60,579 nt of DNA from Alistipes sp. CAG:831 (GCA_000432775.1 HF990344.1:51085-111663), one strand, 5' to 3'. Positions 34,762-44,132 are shown, counted from the stretch's first letter. Translations and numbers: made by a program. The notes: generated by a model not told the origin, from the letters alone.

Positions 34762-37413
34762 TCAGCCTTTGAGAGCCTCTATGGTCTTGCGCAGTCCCTC
34801 TATCTTGGCAGTGGCGTCGGCCCGCTTCTTCTCCTCTCCGCGCACCACGGCCTCGGGAGCATTCTGCATAAATTTCTCATTGGACAGCTTGGCATTCACG
34901 CCCTTGAGGAATTTCTCCAGACGCTCAATCTCGGCCTCGGCCTTGGCAATCTCCTCCTGCACGTCGGTCTTGCCGGCAAGGGGCACGAACATCTCGACAG
35001 TGCCCACGAGGAAGGATGCCCCTGCCTCACGTCCTCCGAAATCCTCCACGAAGGAAATCTCCCCCACATTGCCCATACGGCGGACTATGCCGGTCATCTC
35101 CTGGGGGGATGCCCCCTTGATGCGCAGGTCGAGGGCCTCTTTCGGGGAAATACCCTTCTTCTGGCGGATATTCCTGAGAGCGGCCACAGCCTCGGTAGCA
35201 AGCCCGAAGTCGCGGATAAACGCCTCGTCATACTCTCCTCCGGCAGGCTGGCGTTCCAGCATGACGGTCGCGCCCTCGGGACGCTCCGCGATGTTGTGCC
35301 ACAGTTCCTCGGTGATGAACGGCATCACGGGGTGCAGGAGCTTGAGCAGGGAGTCGAAAAATCCGATGGTGGCATCATATGTGGCTCCGTCCACCGGAGA
35401 ACCGAAGGCCGGCTTGACTATCTCGAGGTACCAGGCGCAGAAGTCGTCCCAGAACAGCTTGTAGAGGGTCATCAGCGCATCGGAAATCCTGAATTTGGAG
35501 AAATGGTCATCGACCGTGGCTATTGCCTGATTGAGCTTGTGGGTAAACCACTTGACTGCAAGTGCCGAATGCTCGGGAGCAGCGGCGGTGCGGTCCACAC
35601 TCCAGCCTTTAACCAAGCGGTAGGCGTTCCATATCTTGTTGCAGAAGTTGCGGCCCTGCTCCACCTGGGACTCGTCGAAGAGGATGTCGTTGCCGGCAGC
35701 AGTGCAGAGCAGCATGCCGATACGGACTCCGTCGGCCCCGTAGTCATCGATGAGTTTCAGAGGGTCAGGCGAGTTGCCGAGGGTCTTGGACATCTTGCGG
35801 CCCAGTTTGTCGCGGACGATACCGGTAAAGTAGACGTTGTGGAAAGGCACCTTGTCCATGAACTCGTTGCCGGCCATGACCATCCTGGCCACCCAGAAGA
35901 AGATGATATCCGGGCCGGTCACAAGGTCGTTGGTCGGATAGTAGTACGCTAAATCGGCATTCGGAGCCTTCTCGGGGAAACCGGGCTTGCCGGGATCGAA
36001 TACCGAGATGGGCCAGAGCCACGAGGAGAACCAGGTGTCCAGCACATCCTCGTCGCGCCTGAGGTCAGCGGCTGTAACCGAAGGGTCGAGCTGCTGCGCG
36101 GCCTTCAAAGCCTCCTCCTCGGTAGCCTCCACCACATAGCGGCCGTCAGGCAGGTAGTATGCGGGTATCTGCTGTCCCCACCACAGCTGACGGGAGATGC
36201 ACCAGTCGCGGGTGTTCTCCATCCAGTGACGGTAGGTATTGCGGTATTTGTCTGGAATGAGTTTAATCTCACCGTTCTCCACGCGGGCCAGGGCTGCCTT
36301 GGAGAGTTCCTCCATCCTGATGAACCACTGCATGGAGAGCTTGGGCTCGATGACAGCGTCGGTCCTCTCGGAGTGCCCCACAGGCGAGAGGTAGTCCTCC
36401 TCCTTCTCGAGCTGTCCGACCTCGGCCAGCATTTTCACAATCTTCTTGCGGGCCACGAAGCGGTCCTCGCCGACGAGGATCACGGCCTTCTCGTTGAGCC
36501 TTCCGTGGTCGTCGATGATGTCGAGCACCGGCAGGTTGTGGCGCAGACCTATCTCGTAGTCGTTCACGTCGTGGGCCGGGGTCACCTTCAGGCAGCCGGT
36601 ACCGAAGTCCATGGTCACATAGGAGTCCTCGATGATGGGTATCTCGCGGTTGATCAGAGGAATGAGTATCTTCTTGCCGCGCAGGTGGTGATACCTCGGG
36701 TCCTCGGGGTTGATGCAGACAGCGGCATCGGCCATGATGGTCTCGGGACGGGTCGTGGCTATGACTATGTAGTCGTCAGTGGGATTGCCGGCCCCGTCGG
36801 ATACCTTGTAGCGCAGGTAGTAGAGCTTGGACCTGGTCTCCTTGTGGATCACCTCGTCGTCGCTCACGGCGGTCAGGGCCTGGGGATCCCAGTTGACCAT
36901 CCTCACGCCGCGGTAGATGTAGCCTTTCTTGTAAAAATATACGAATGTATTGATAACCGCCTCACTCAGGGCCGGGTCCATCGTGAACCTGGTGCGGTCC
37001 CAGTCGCAGGAGGCTCCGAGCTTCTTGAGCTGCTCGAGGATGATGCCGCCGTGCTTCTCCTTCCACTCCCAGGCGTGTTTCATGAACTCCTCCCGGGTCA
37101 GTGACGACTTGTCGATGCCCTGTTCCTTGAGCTTGGCCACGACCTTGGCCTCTGTAGCTATCGAAGCGTGGTCGGTACCAGGTACCCAGCAGGCGTTCTT
37201 GCCCTGCATGCGGGCACGGCGGACAAGCACGTCCTGTATCGTATTGTTGAGCATGTGTCCCATGTGCAGCACACCTGTCACATTGGGCGGCGGGATGACC
37301 ACAGTATAGGGTTCCCGGCTATCGGGTTCCGAATGGAAAAACTTGTTCTTCAACCAGTAAGAGTACCATTTCTCCTCTACTTCCGAGGGGCTGTATTTCG
37401 CTGACAGTTCCAT
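34762..37413 (-). CDS. valS: Valyl-tRNA synthetase
   Basis: 883 residues of class I. Signature PPPNVTGVLHMGHMLNNTI (HIGH-type), the KMSKTLGNSPDPL loop (KMSKS-type), an editing domain and a C-terminal coiled coil of ValRS (AKAEAEIERLEKFLKGVNAKLSNEKFM). Full length. It charges tRNA-Val. Transcribed from a promoter back to back with that of the DUF3467 gene. Confidence 0.95.
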   Translation of the reverse strand: MELSAKYSPSEVEEKWYSYWLKNKFFHSEPDSREPYTVVIPPPNVTGVLHMGHMLNNTIQDVLVRRARMQGKNACWVPGTDHASIATEAKVVAKLKEQGIDKSSLTREEFMKHAWEWKEKHGGIILEQLKKLGASCDWDRTRFTMDPALSEAVINTFVYFYKKGYIYRGVRMVNWDPQALTAVSDDEVIHKETRSKLYYLRYKVSDGAGNPTDDYIVIATTRPETIMADAAVCINPEDPRYHHLRGKKILIPLINREIPIIEDSYVTMDFGTGCLKVTPAHDVNDYEIGLRHNLPVLDIIDDHGRLNEKAVILVGEDRFVARKKIVKMLAEVGQLEKEEDYLSPVGHSERTDAVIEPKLSMQWFIRMEELSKAALARVENGEIKLIPDKYRNTYRHWMENTRDWCISRQLWWGQQIPAYYLPDGRYVVEATEEEALKAAQQLDPSVTAADLRRDEDVLDTWFSSWLWPISVFDPGKPGFPEKAPNADLAYYYPTNDLVTGPDIIFFWVARMVMAGNEFMDKVPFHNVYFTGIVRDKLGRKMSKTLGNSPDPLKLIDDYGADGVRIGMLLCTAAGNDILFDESQVEQGRNFCNKIWNAYRLVKGWSVDRTAAAPEHSALAVKWFTHKLNQAIATVDDHFSKFRISDALMTLYKLFWDDFCAWYLEIVKPAFGSPVDGATYDATIGFFDSLLKLLHPVMPFITEELWHNIAERPEGATVMLERQPAGGEYDEAFIRDFGLATEAVAALRNIRQKKGISPKEALDLRIKGASPQEMTGIVRRMGNVGEISFVEDFGGREAGASFLVGTVEMFVPLAGKTDVQEEIAKAEAEIERLEKFLKGVNAKLSNEKFMQNAPEAVVRGEEKKRADATAKIEGLRKTIEALKG

Positions 37414-37433
37414 ATTTCTTGCAAATTAGCCTG

Positions 37434-37441
37434 CAAATATA
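37434..37441 (-). promoter_or_regulatory. Putative -7 box of valS
   Basis: TATATTTG on the minus strand, 20 bases before the valS ATG. Confidence 0.55.
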
Positions 37442-37453
37442 AGAAGATTTGTG

Positions 37454-37461
37454 TAGATTTG
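37454..37461 (+). promoter_or_regulatory. Putative -7 box of the DUF3467 operon
   Basis: TAGATTTG, 31 bases before the ATG at 37493. It lies only 12 bases from the opposing valS box, so the two promoters may compete. Confidence 0.55.
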
Positions 37462-37492
37462 CGGGACGTTTCAAAACATTATTTCATAAGAC

Positions 37493-37819
37493 ATGGACAA
37501 TCAGCAACAGAAAAAGGAAATAGGCATCGAGCTCACCAAGGAGACCGCTGCCGGCAACTACTCCAACCTCGCCCTCATCACCCACTCCAACAGCGAGTTC
37601 ATCCTGGATTTCGCCCGCATGCTCCCCGGCTATCCCAAGGCCCAGGTAGTCAGCCGCGTCATCATGACTCCCGAGCACGCCAAGAGACTGCTCCTGGCCC
37701 TGAGCGACAACATCAGCAAATACGAAAGCCAGAACGGCGAGATACGTCTAGGCTCGCCCAATCTGCCCAAGAACACCATCCCCTTCGGATTCGGCGGTCC
37801 CAACACCCCGGAGGCCTGA
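37493..37819 (+). CDS. DUF3467 protein
   Basis: 108 residues with the family signature GNYSNLALITHSNSEFILDFARMLPG and VVSRVIMTPEHAKRLLLALSDNISKYE. Small cytoplasmic protein of unknown function. First gene of a plus-strand operon. Confidence 0.85.
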   Translation: MDNQQQKKEIGIELTKETAAGNYSNLALITHSNSEFILDFARMLPGYPKAQVVSRVIMTPEHAKRLLLALSDNISKYESQNGEIRLGSPNLPKNTIPFGFGGPNTPEA

Positions 37820-37822
37820 CCG

Positions 37823-38674
37823 ATGAAGCCGGACATAGCATTCGTCGGGGCCGGGAACGTGGCATTCCGATTTTCCCTGGCCCTGCAGGAGAAAGGGTAC
37901 AATATCAGCACCGTCTACAGCCGTACTGAGAAAAGCCGCGACCGTCTGGTCAGGGCCCTCAGGGCCAATGGGTCGGACACCAAGGCCGCCGGGAGGCTAC
38001 AAGACCTGCAGGAGGCATCCCTCGTGGTCATCGCGGTTACGGACGACGCCATCCCGCAGCTGGTGGAGGAAATGGCAGCGGTATTCTCATGGACAGACAG
38101 TGACAATGCCGCGGAAAAGGCTGTTTCCCGCCGGCTTCCGGCTGTGGTGCATACATCAGGTGCCACCCCGCTCCAGGTCCTGCAGCCCCTCGCGGATCTG
38201 GGCTGCGCCTGCGGAGTGATGTATCCCCTGATGACGCTCAGCCGCAACAAGAACATAGAGTTCCGCGACGTGCCCCTGCTACTGGAGGCCTCCACCGACG
38301 GACTTGGAACGCTCTTGGACTCCATGGCCGAGGACCTGGGCGGAGAGCATTATTTCTACTCCTCCGAAGACAGACTGAAAATGCATGTGGCCGCGGTGTT
38401 CACCACCAACTTCGTCAACTACCTCCTCGGTCTGGCCTTCCCCATTGTCCAGCATGACCACCCCCTGCTGATTCCCTCCACCATCGAGGCCGTGCGCAAC
38501 GCATTCCTGCACACTCCCGCCTCCACCCTCACCGGCCCTGCCCGCAGAGGGGATATGGAGACGATACACAAGCATCTGGAAGTCCTGCAGAAGATGGGAC
38601 TGACCGAACAGGAGGAGATATACCGCCTCCTGACCGACAAAATTCTGAAAAAATATCACCCCGAAGACAGATAA
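37823..38674 (+). CDS. Rossmann-like DUF2520 oxidoreductase-type protein
   Basis: 283 residues. N-terminal NAD(P)-binding motif FVGAGNVAFRFSLAL, then a helical C-terminal domain matching DUF2520 (TTNFVNYLLGLAF, LTGPARRGDMETIHKHLE). The family resembles proline/ketopantoate reductase-like enzymes, but no reaction is established. Begins 3 bases after the preceding stop and 3 before the next start. Confidence 0.8.
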   Translation: MKPDIAFVGAGNVAFRFSLALQEKGYNISTVYSRTEKSRDRLVRALRANGSDTKAAGRLQDLQEASLVVIAVTDDAIPQLVEEMAAVFSWTDSDNAAEKAVSRRLPAVVHTSGATPLQVLQPLADLGCACGVMYPLMTLSRNKNIEFRDVPLLLEASTDGLGTLLDSMAEDLGGEHYFYSSEDRLKMHVAAVFTTNFVNYLLGLAFPIVQHDHPLLIPSTIEAVRNAFLHTPASTLTGPARRGDMETIHKHLEVLQKMGLTEQEEIYRLLTDKILKKYHPEDR

Positions 38675-38677
38675 ACC

Positions 38678-39220
38678 ATGCCCAACTACAACTATAAAGT
38701 CAAGCTGCACGGCATCCGCGCCTTCGCCTTCGACGTGGACGGAGTGCTGACAGACGGCTCGATTCTCTCCACCCCTGACGGAGACCTGCTCAGAACATTT
38801 GACTCCAAGGACGGATTTGCCCTCAGAATGTGCAGTATGAAAGGGTACCCCGTGGCCATCATCACAGGAGGCGTATCTCAGAGCATTGTGCACAGATTCA
38901 CCGGGTTAGGCGTAAAGGAAGAGGACATCTACCAGAAATCCCGAGACAAGGTGCCCGACTTCCTGGATTTCTGCTCCAGACACGGCCTCAAGCCTGAGGA
39001 GGTGGCTTTCGCCGGGGATGACATGCCCGACATCCCGGTGCTGAGAATGGCCGGATTAGCCGTTGCACCCGCCGACGCCGTGCCCGAGGTCAAGGACGTG
39101 TGCGACTACGTATCCCTGCGTCCGGGCGGCAAGGCATTTGTACGGGACCTCATAGAACAGGTTCTGAAAGTCCACGAGGACTGGTATTTAGACACTGACG
39201 TATTTGCCAAAACCTTTTAA
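38678..39220 (+). CDS. kdsC: KdsC-type HAD phosphatase (Kdo-8-phosphate phosphatase)
   Basis: 180 residues; HAD motif I AFDVDGVLTDG (DxD nucleophile), motif II ITGG, motif IV AFAGDDMPDIPVL. Length and lack of a cap domain fit the KdsC tetramer family. It releases phosphate from Kdo-8-P for lipopolysaccharide core synthesis. Assignment within the HAD family is by similarity. Confidence 0.82.
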   Translation: MPNYNYKVKLHGIRAFAFDVDGVLTDGSILSTPDGDLLRTFDSKDGFALRMCSMKGYPVAIITGGVSQSIVHRFTGLGVKEEDIYQKSRDKVPDFLDFCSRHGLKPEEVAFAGDDMPDIPVLRMAGLAVAPADAVPEVKDVCDYVSLRPGGKAFVRDLIEQVLKVHEDWYLDTDVFAKTF

Positions 39221-39233
39221 ACCACTGACAGTC

Positions 39234-39830
39234 ATGCTGCTCCACGAAGCCCTCAAAGACCGCCGCATAGTACTCGGCTCGGCCTCTCCCCGCCGGAGGG
39301 AGCTCCTTGCCGGACTCGGCATAGAATTTACAGTAGAGGCCACACCCGGTGCGCCCGAAACCTATTCCCCTGACTTACAGCCGGACGAAATACCTTCGGC
39401 TTTAGCCGTTTCGAAATCCGAAGGATTCCACCGTCCCCTGAAGCCCGGCGAGATCCTCATCACCGCCGACACCGTCGTCATCTGCGGGGAGGACATCCTC
39501 GGCAAGCCTGCCGACCGCGCCGCCGCCGCGAGGATGCTCCGCGAGCTCTCCGGACGCACCCACCGCGTCGTCACAGGCATCTGCCTGCGCGACACTGAGC
39601 GGCGCCACGTATTTTCCTGCACCTCGGAAGTGGAGTTCAAGACCCTGACCGAAGAGGAGATATCCTACTACATCGACCGCTTCCGCCCCTTCGACAAAGC
39701 CGGCAGCTACGGCATCCAGGAATGGATCGGCTACATAGGAATAACCTCCATACGCGGCTCTTATTTCAACATCGTAGGACTCCCCGTACAGAGGCTGTAC
39801 ACTGCTTTGTGCGAATTTATCGGACAGTGA
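39234..39830 (+). CDS. maf: Maf-like nucleotide pyrophosphatase
   Basis: 198 residues. ATG 39234 chosen over the TTG at 39204 because it lies after the kdsC stop and precedes the family start IVLGSASPRRRELLAGLG. Other Maf motifs: LITADTVVICGEDILGKP, GRTHRVVTGICL. Removes pyrophosphate from dTTP/UTP-type nucleotides, possibly modified ones. Last 14 bases overlap the end of the convergent hydrolase gene. Confidence 0.92.
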   Translation: MLLHEALKDRRIVLGSASPRRRELLAGLGIEFTVEATPGAPETYSPDLQPDEIPSALAVSKSEGFHRPLKPGEILITADTVVICGEDILGKPADRAAAARMLRELSGRTHRVVTGICLRDTERRHVFSCTSEVEFKTLTEEEISYYIDRFRPFDKAGSYGIQEWIGYIGITSIRGSYFNIVGLPVQRLYTALCEFIGQ

Positions 39831-40911
39831 TCATCTCGACACTCTGCCGGCGCACTTTATCCAGAGGCTCGACGGTGTATTTCACCTTGGAGAAATCGAT
39901 GTCATTCAGGTCGATGCAGCGGATGGTGCTGTTCCAGCAGGTGCGCCAGTACATTTTCAGCCCCTTGGTATCGGCCGCCGTCGTAAACTGTGTGGCACCG
40001 GGAATGTCTGTCGGCTCCTGCCCTTTCTGACGCTCTACCCCTATCGGTATGTCGAAATTGTTCAGAATCAGGAAGCAGGACATTACCGTCTCCTCTCCTG
40101 TGGGGTACTGCGGTGCGGTGGCCTGATAGTAGGCGGCACGTACAAACCGCGAAGGAGGAGTCACGTCCCCGGGGATTCCTATCATACCGGTGCCGGCTCC
40201 GAAGCGGCGTACCTGCGGATAAGCCGAAAAGGCATTGCCGTCAGCCTCTCCGAAAGCTAAATTGACATAGTTGTTCAGATTGGTCACATGCCAGGGGAAA
40301 TCGGGGGAATTGGTCAGCACCCCTACCGTATTCTCGTAGATATGCGTCTTTCCGCCGGTTATCTCGATGACAATCTGCCTTCCGGACGGGTCCCCCACCC
40401 TCCAGTGCGAAGTGCCGGACTGAGGATAGAGCATGGTCACTATTATCTCGTCAAAATGGTCAATCACCTCCTGTACGGTGGAGAATCCGGAGAGTATCCA
40501 GCTCACCACCTGCATGTCGGGAACAGTACGGCTCACTTCGGTAGAATCGTACTCAGGATACTGGCCGTAACCGGGGAAGAAGAAAAGTCCGGCGGACAGC
40601 CCCTTTTCATTGAGCCCCTCCAGCACGAACTGGTCCATATTGGCCGCCACCCCCACATATCCGTACTTTCCCGTGAATATCATACCATTGCCGCCATCTG
40701 CCGTCAGGGACACATGCCTGTATCCCCTAGGGACAACCACGTAGCGGCTGTGCAGGTCCGAACCGCCCCACTCCGCCGTCCTGGCCAGCACGAAACTGCC
40801 GTCCTTGGCCGTGAAAGAAATGCCCGTACAGGCATTAAGGTCTGAAAATAACGTGCAGGCCAGCACCATCGCTGCGGCTGCCGCCCGCCTGAGAATTACT
40901 GAGATGTTCAT
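39817..40911 (-). CDS. Secreted linear-amide C-N hydrolase (bile salt hydrolase/penicillin V acylase family)
   Basis: 364 residues. The signal peptide ends at LNA just before Cys28 (NACTGISF), the Ntn nucleophile that would become the new N-terminus after cleavage. Other family motifs: ARTAEW (Arg), AANMDQFVLEGLNEKGLSAG, VLTNSPDFPWH (Asn) and GDVTPPSRFVRAAY (Arg). This family includes bile salt hydrolases and penicillin V acylases; loop signatures are not enough to choose. The export signal suggests action on periplasmic or external amides. It starts 8 bases after the AAA gene. Confidence 0.82.
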   Translation of the reverse strand: MNISVILRRAAAAAMVLACTLFSDLNACTGISFTAKDGSFVLARTAEWGGSDLHSRYVVVPRGYRHVSLTADGGNGMIFTGKYGYVGVAANMDQFVLEGLNEKGLSAGLFFFPGYGQYPEYDSTEVSRTVPDMQVVSWILSGFSTVQEVIDHFDEIIVTMLYPQSGTSHWRVGDPSGRQIVIEITGGKTHIYENTVGVLTNSPDFPWHVTNLNNYVNLAFGEADGNAFSAYPQVRRFGAGTGMIGIPGDVTPPSRFVRAAYYQATAPQYPTGEETVMSCFLILNNFDIPIGVERQKGQEPTDIPGATQFTTAADTKGLKMYWRTCWNSTIRCIDLNDIDFSKVKYTVEPLDKVRRQSVEMITVR

Positions 40912-40919
40912 ATGGCATT

Positions 40920-42479
40920 TTATTTTAATTCCTTATCTACTTTCCATTCCTCAATACGGCGGGTAAGAGTAGAAAAACATACTCCGATACAGAATATCCT
41001 GCGTCCGTCATTGACAAACGGACGTGCATAGCCTTTCTCCTCTATCTGCCTCAAAGCAGCGTCAGCACTTTCATTCACCTTGATTTCCAATATATAGACA
41101 AACCTGTCCGTCTGCATTAACACATCTATCCTACCGTTGCTGGTCTGCCTTTCTGTCTGCACATCCTCACTAAGCAGTTCGAAGATAGTGGATACCGCAT
41201 ATTGAAAGTCCTTCTCTTCGTCAGCCTGGATCTGATAGTTCTTACGGGCAAAGAATGCTTCCAGCTCCTTCATCATATCCTCCGGCCTGCCGTCGCGCAC
41301 TGCGCGGTGAAGTCTGGCAATCAATGTCTTGCCAGAAACTGTAGATGATGTACTGTACTGCAGGACGAAAGAAAGAAAACCGTTTTTGACCTCCCTGTTA
41401 GGAAAATCCAGACGGTACAGTCCCACCTCCCTGTCATATCCTGTGATAGTCAGGTATCCGCTCTGATACAGTAACGGTATCGGATTGGCAAAAGCAGAGT
41501 TTACACTGACCAGCAGGGACGAATCGACCTCTTCACCTTGAAGTGCAGAGATATCGTAAGATGTATTCTTAATCAGACTGACCAGGAACGACGGCGTCCC
41601 GGTCTCGAACCAATAATCATTGAACTCCTTATCCTGAAGAGCATTCAGGAGGCTGAACGGATTGTAGACACTCTCGGAGGACGCAGAAAAATGATACCCG
41701 TCATACATCTCCCTAAGCCTGCCCAGACACTCTTCCGGAGTAATGCCGTTCGATGCTGCCATATTGGAAATACCCTCGGCCAGCCTCTCTGTCAGCTCCC
41801 TTTCAGTAATACCGCATATACCGGAATAAGCCGGAAGCATCGATATATCCTTGAGATTGTTGAGCCCGCTGAACACACTGAGCTTACCTATCTTGGTGAC
41901 ACCGGTCAGAAATGCGAAACGGATCTTGTCGTCCTGCGACTTGAGCACGCTGAAGAACCCCTGCAACGTAGCACGGTAATACTCCAGTAATTCCTCATCC
42001 CCCAGACTGTCCGTTATCGGTTTGTCGTACTCGTCCACCAAAACCACAACCTTGCGGCCTTCATGACGCGCAACACACGATATGACCTCATTAAAACGTG
42101 TTGCGGACGTCTGATACACACTAGTCACTCCATACTGAGCCTCCCACTCCGCAAGTATCTGGGACAACTTATTGTCCAAGTCCTCCCGGGTGTGATACGA
42201 AGCCCCCCCAAGATCCAGTCTTAGAACAGGATACTCCGCCCACTCCTTCTCCAGCCCCTCTATCTCCAGTCCCTCGAACAACTCCTTCCTACCTTTGAAA
42301 TAAGCTTCCATCGTAGACAGCAGCAGACTCTTCCCGAACCTCCGCGGACGGCTCAGAAAATAATACTTTCCCCCATCGGCCAGACGGTACACGTGCTCCG
42401 TCTTATCCACATACACAAATCCGCCCGTGCGGATCTCCTCGAATGTCTGTACTCCTATAGGATATTTCAGCATAAGCAT
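40920..42479 (-). CDS. AAA-ATPase-like / PD-(D/E)XK nuclease-like protein
   Basis: 519 residues of a Bacteroidota-expanded family. N-terminal AAA-like domain begins MLKYPIGVQTFEEIRTGGFVYVDKT with a Walker A-like FLSRPRRFGKSLLLS (residues 41-55) and a Walker B-like VVVLVDEYDKPI. C-terminal PD-(D/E)XK-like region: RIDVLMQTDRFVYILEIKVNESADAALRQIEEKGYARPF. Function unknown; members are often multicopy and mobile-associated. Two in-frame ATGs (42479 and 42473) are equally usable. Confidence 0.85.
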   Translation of the reverse strand: MLMLKYPIGVQTFEEIRTGGFVYVDKTEHVYRLADGGKYYFLSRPRRFGKSLLLSTMEAYFKGRKELFEGLEIEGLEKEWAEYPVLRLDLGGASYHTREDLDNKLSQILAEWEAQYGVTSVYQTSATRFNEVISCVARHEGRKVVVLVDEYDKPITDSLGDEELLEYYRATLQGFFSVLKSQDDKIRFAFLTGVTKIGKLSVFSGLNNLKDISMLPAYSGICGITERELTERLAEGISNMAASNGITPEECLGRLREMYDGYHFSASSESVYNPFSLLNALQDKEFNDYWFETGTPSFLVSLIKNTSYDISALQGEEVDSSLLVSVNSAFANPIPLLYQSGYLTITGYDREVGLYRLDFPNREVKNGFLSFVLQYSTSSTVSGKTLIARLHRAVRDGRPEDMMKELEAFFARKNYQIQADEEKDFQYAVSTIFELLSEDVQTERQTSNGRIDVLMQTDRFVYILEIKVNESADAALRQIEEKGYARPFVNDGRRIFCIGVCFSTLTRRIEEWKVDKELK

Positions 42480-42500
42480 TCCTCCTCTGATTTGTCAAGG

Positions 42501-42508
42501 CAAAGTTA
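42501..42508 (-). promoter_or_regulatory. Putative -7 box of the AAA gene
   Basis: TAACTTTG on the minus strand, 21 bases before the ATG at 42479. Confidence 0.5.
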
Positions 42509-42599
42509 ATCATTCCGGCGGAAAATAAAAATCATCCTTTTCCCCATGCGGATTTACACCTGGATGAAATTTCCGCACGCCTAACTCTACAATTTTGAA

Positions 42600-42664
42600 T
42601 TACATTTTTTGTTAATTAAAATATAATATGTATTTTTGCATAAAATAATTTACACTTTTTGTAA
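42600..42664 (+). promoter_or_regulatory. higBA promoter with two operator-like repeats
   Basis: -33 TTTG at 42608-42611 and -7 TATTTTTG at 42631-42638, spacer 19, an excellent Bacteroides promoter. Two similar dyads lie on it: TTACATTTTTTGTTAA (42600-42615, over the -33) and TTACACTTTTTGTAA (42650-42664, just past the expected start site), sharing TTACA and a TGTAA/TGTTAA half site. These would suit autoregulation by the HTH antitoxin. Confidence 0.6.
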
Positions 42665-42680
42665 TTTAAAACAAAAACTC

Positions 42681-43017
42681 GTGAACATAACTTTTGGCAG
42701 TAGAAAACTTGAGGCGCAGGCTAATGATGACAAAAAATGCGTAAAGGCCATGGGAGATAATCGGGCAAGACTATATAAACTCAGATTAGATCAATTAAGG
42801 GCCGCCGCAACACTGGACGATGTTAGATATCTGCCTGGTCATTACCACGAATTAACCGGTAATAGAAAGGGACAGTGGGCTTGTGATTTGGACCAACCAT
42901 ACCGCTTAATCTTCACGCCACACGAAAAATCCTATTCCGGAAGATAAGGACGGCAAGTATTTGTGGATAGAAATAAAAGGAGTAGAAATAATAAAAATAG
43001 TGGATTATCATCAGTAA
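42681..43017 (+). pseudogene. higB: HigB-like toxin gene, frameshifted
   Basis: From the GTG at 42681 the protein starts NITFGSRKLEAQANDDK and continues LRAAATLDDVRYLPGHYHELTGNRKGQWACDLDQPYRLIF, a typical HigB toxin core. At the A5 run 42925-42929 the frame ends early in TAA at 42945-42947. One frame over, the expected end IPEDKDGKYLWIEIKGVEIIKIVDYH runs to the TAA at 43015-43017. One extra base therefore separates the two halves. Either the toxin is inactivated or the assembly has an indel error. The upstream TTG start at 42636 is rejected because it lies inside the promoter. Confidence 0.75.
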
Positions 43018-43023
43018 TTTATT

Positions 43024-44121
43024 ATGGAGACAATCAATAAATATCATCCGACAACGGTTTCACATCCTGGAGAAACATTGGCAGAGAAACTCACTGAAAT
43101 GGGTATGTCCATTAAGGAATTTGCCATACGTACTTCCAAGCCCGAAAAAACTATTATCGCTGTCATAAAAGGGAACAGTTCAATCACCTCCGATATGTCC
43201 ATTGCATTTGAGAATGTGACAAATATTCCAGCACATTTCTGGATGAATCTTCAGCGTGAATATGATGAATGTGAAGCGAGAAATAAGAAAAATAAGCAAA
43301 TGGCCTCTTTTTATGAGTGGGCTAAAAAGTTCCCATTAGCTGCCATGACCCAAAAGGGATGGATTCCTGCCTGCAAGACTAACAACGAAAAGGTTGAGAC
43401 AATCCTTTCGTTTTTTGGTGTCAGCACACCTAAAGCCTGGGAAAACTACTACATCAATCAGCAACTGAAAGTTGCATTCCGCATATCTTTAGCGACAATA
43501 CGTGAGCCATACGCAATATCCGCATGGCTTCGTAAAGGAGAATTACAGGCAAGCGAAATGACAGTTCAAACTGATTTTGAAGATAAAAAACTTAGGGCCA
43601 CAATTCCTGAAATGAAGAATTTAATGACAGAATGCCCTAAAGACGCTGTTCAACAATTGCGGACCCTCTGTCTGTCATGCGGTGTGAAGCTCAGTTATAC
43701 CCCATGCCTTCCTGAAGCACCAATCAGCGGATCCACCCGATGGATAAACGGAGTACCCTGTATACAATTGTCAGGAAGGCATAAACGTTATGACATATTC
43801 TGGTTTTCCTTCTTCCATGAAATAGGGCATATCCTGTTACATGGCAGAAAGGATATATTTTTAGAAGATATAGAATACGGAGACTTGCAAAAGAGCAAAG
43901 AAGCTGAAGCTGATGACTTTGCTGCTGCCATATTGCTGAGTGGAAATGAAGAAAAAGAGATTATACTAAATAGAGATTACTCATCTGAAGCGATTAAGAT
44001 ATATGCTGCAAGGTTCGGGACTCATCCCTCAGTCATAGTGGGAAGACTGCAGCATAAGAAGATAATTGATTACTGGCAGGACAAGGAATTACTCGAGAAG
44101 ATATGCTTATTCAATAATTAG
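43024..44121 (+). CDS. higA: HigA-type antitoxin fused to an ImmA/IrrE-like metallopeptidase
   Basis: 365 residues. N-terminal HTH (HPGETLAEKLTEMGMSIKEFAIRTSKPEKTI, residues about 14-44), as in HigA/XRE antitoxins. C-terminal zinc-peptidase domain with HEIGH (265-269) and downstream EAEADDFAAAILL acidic residues (about 293-303), matching the ImmA/IrrE family. It begins 6 bases after the full toxin end. The peptidase could control antitoxin turnover; that is inference. AT-rich, unlike flanking genes. Confidence 0.82.
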   Translation: METINKYHPTTVSHPGETLAEKLTEMGMSIKEFAIRTSKPEKTIIAVIKGNSSITSDMSIAFENVTNIPAHFWMNLQREYDECEARNKKNKQMASFYEWAKKFPLAAMTQKGWIPACKTNNEKVETILSFFGVSTPKAWENYYINQQLKVAFRISLATIREPYAISAWLRKGELQASEMTVQTDFEDKKLRATIPEMKNLMTECPKDAVQQLRTLCLSCGVKLSYTPCLPEAPISGSTRWINGVPCIQLSGRHKRYDIFWFSFFHEIGHILLHGRKDIFLEDIEYGDLQKSKEAEADDFAAAILLSGNEEKEIILNRDYSSEAIKIYAARFGTHPSVIVGRLQHKKIIDYWQDKELLEKICLFNN

Positions 44122-44132
44122 AACACCGAAAT

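Noticed and set aside
36226..37104. 292-codon plus-strand frame opposite valS
   Set aside because: Antisense to valS motifs; no domain.
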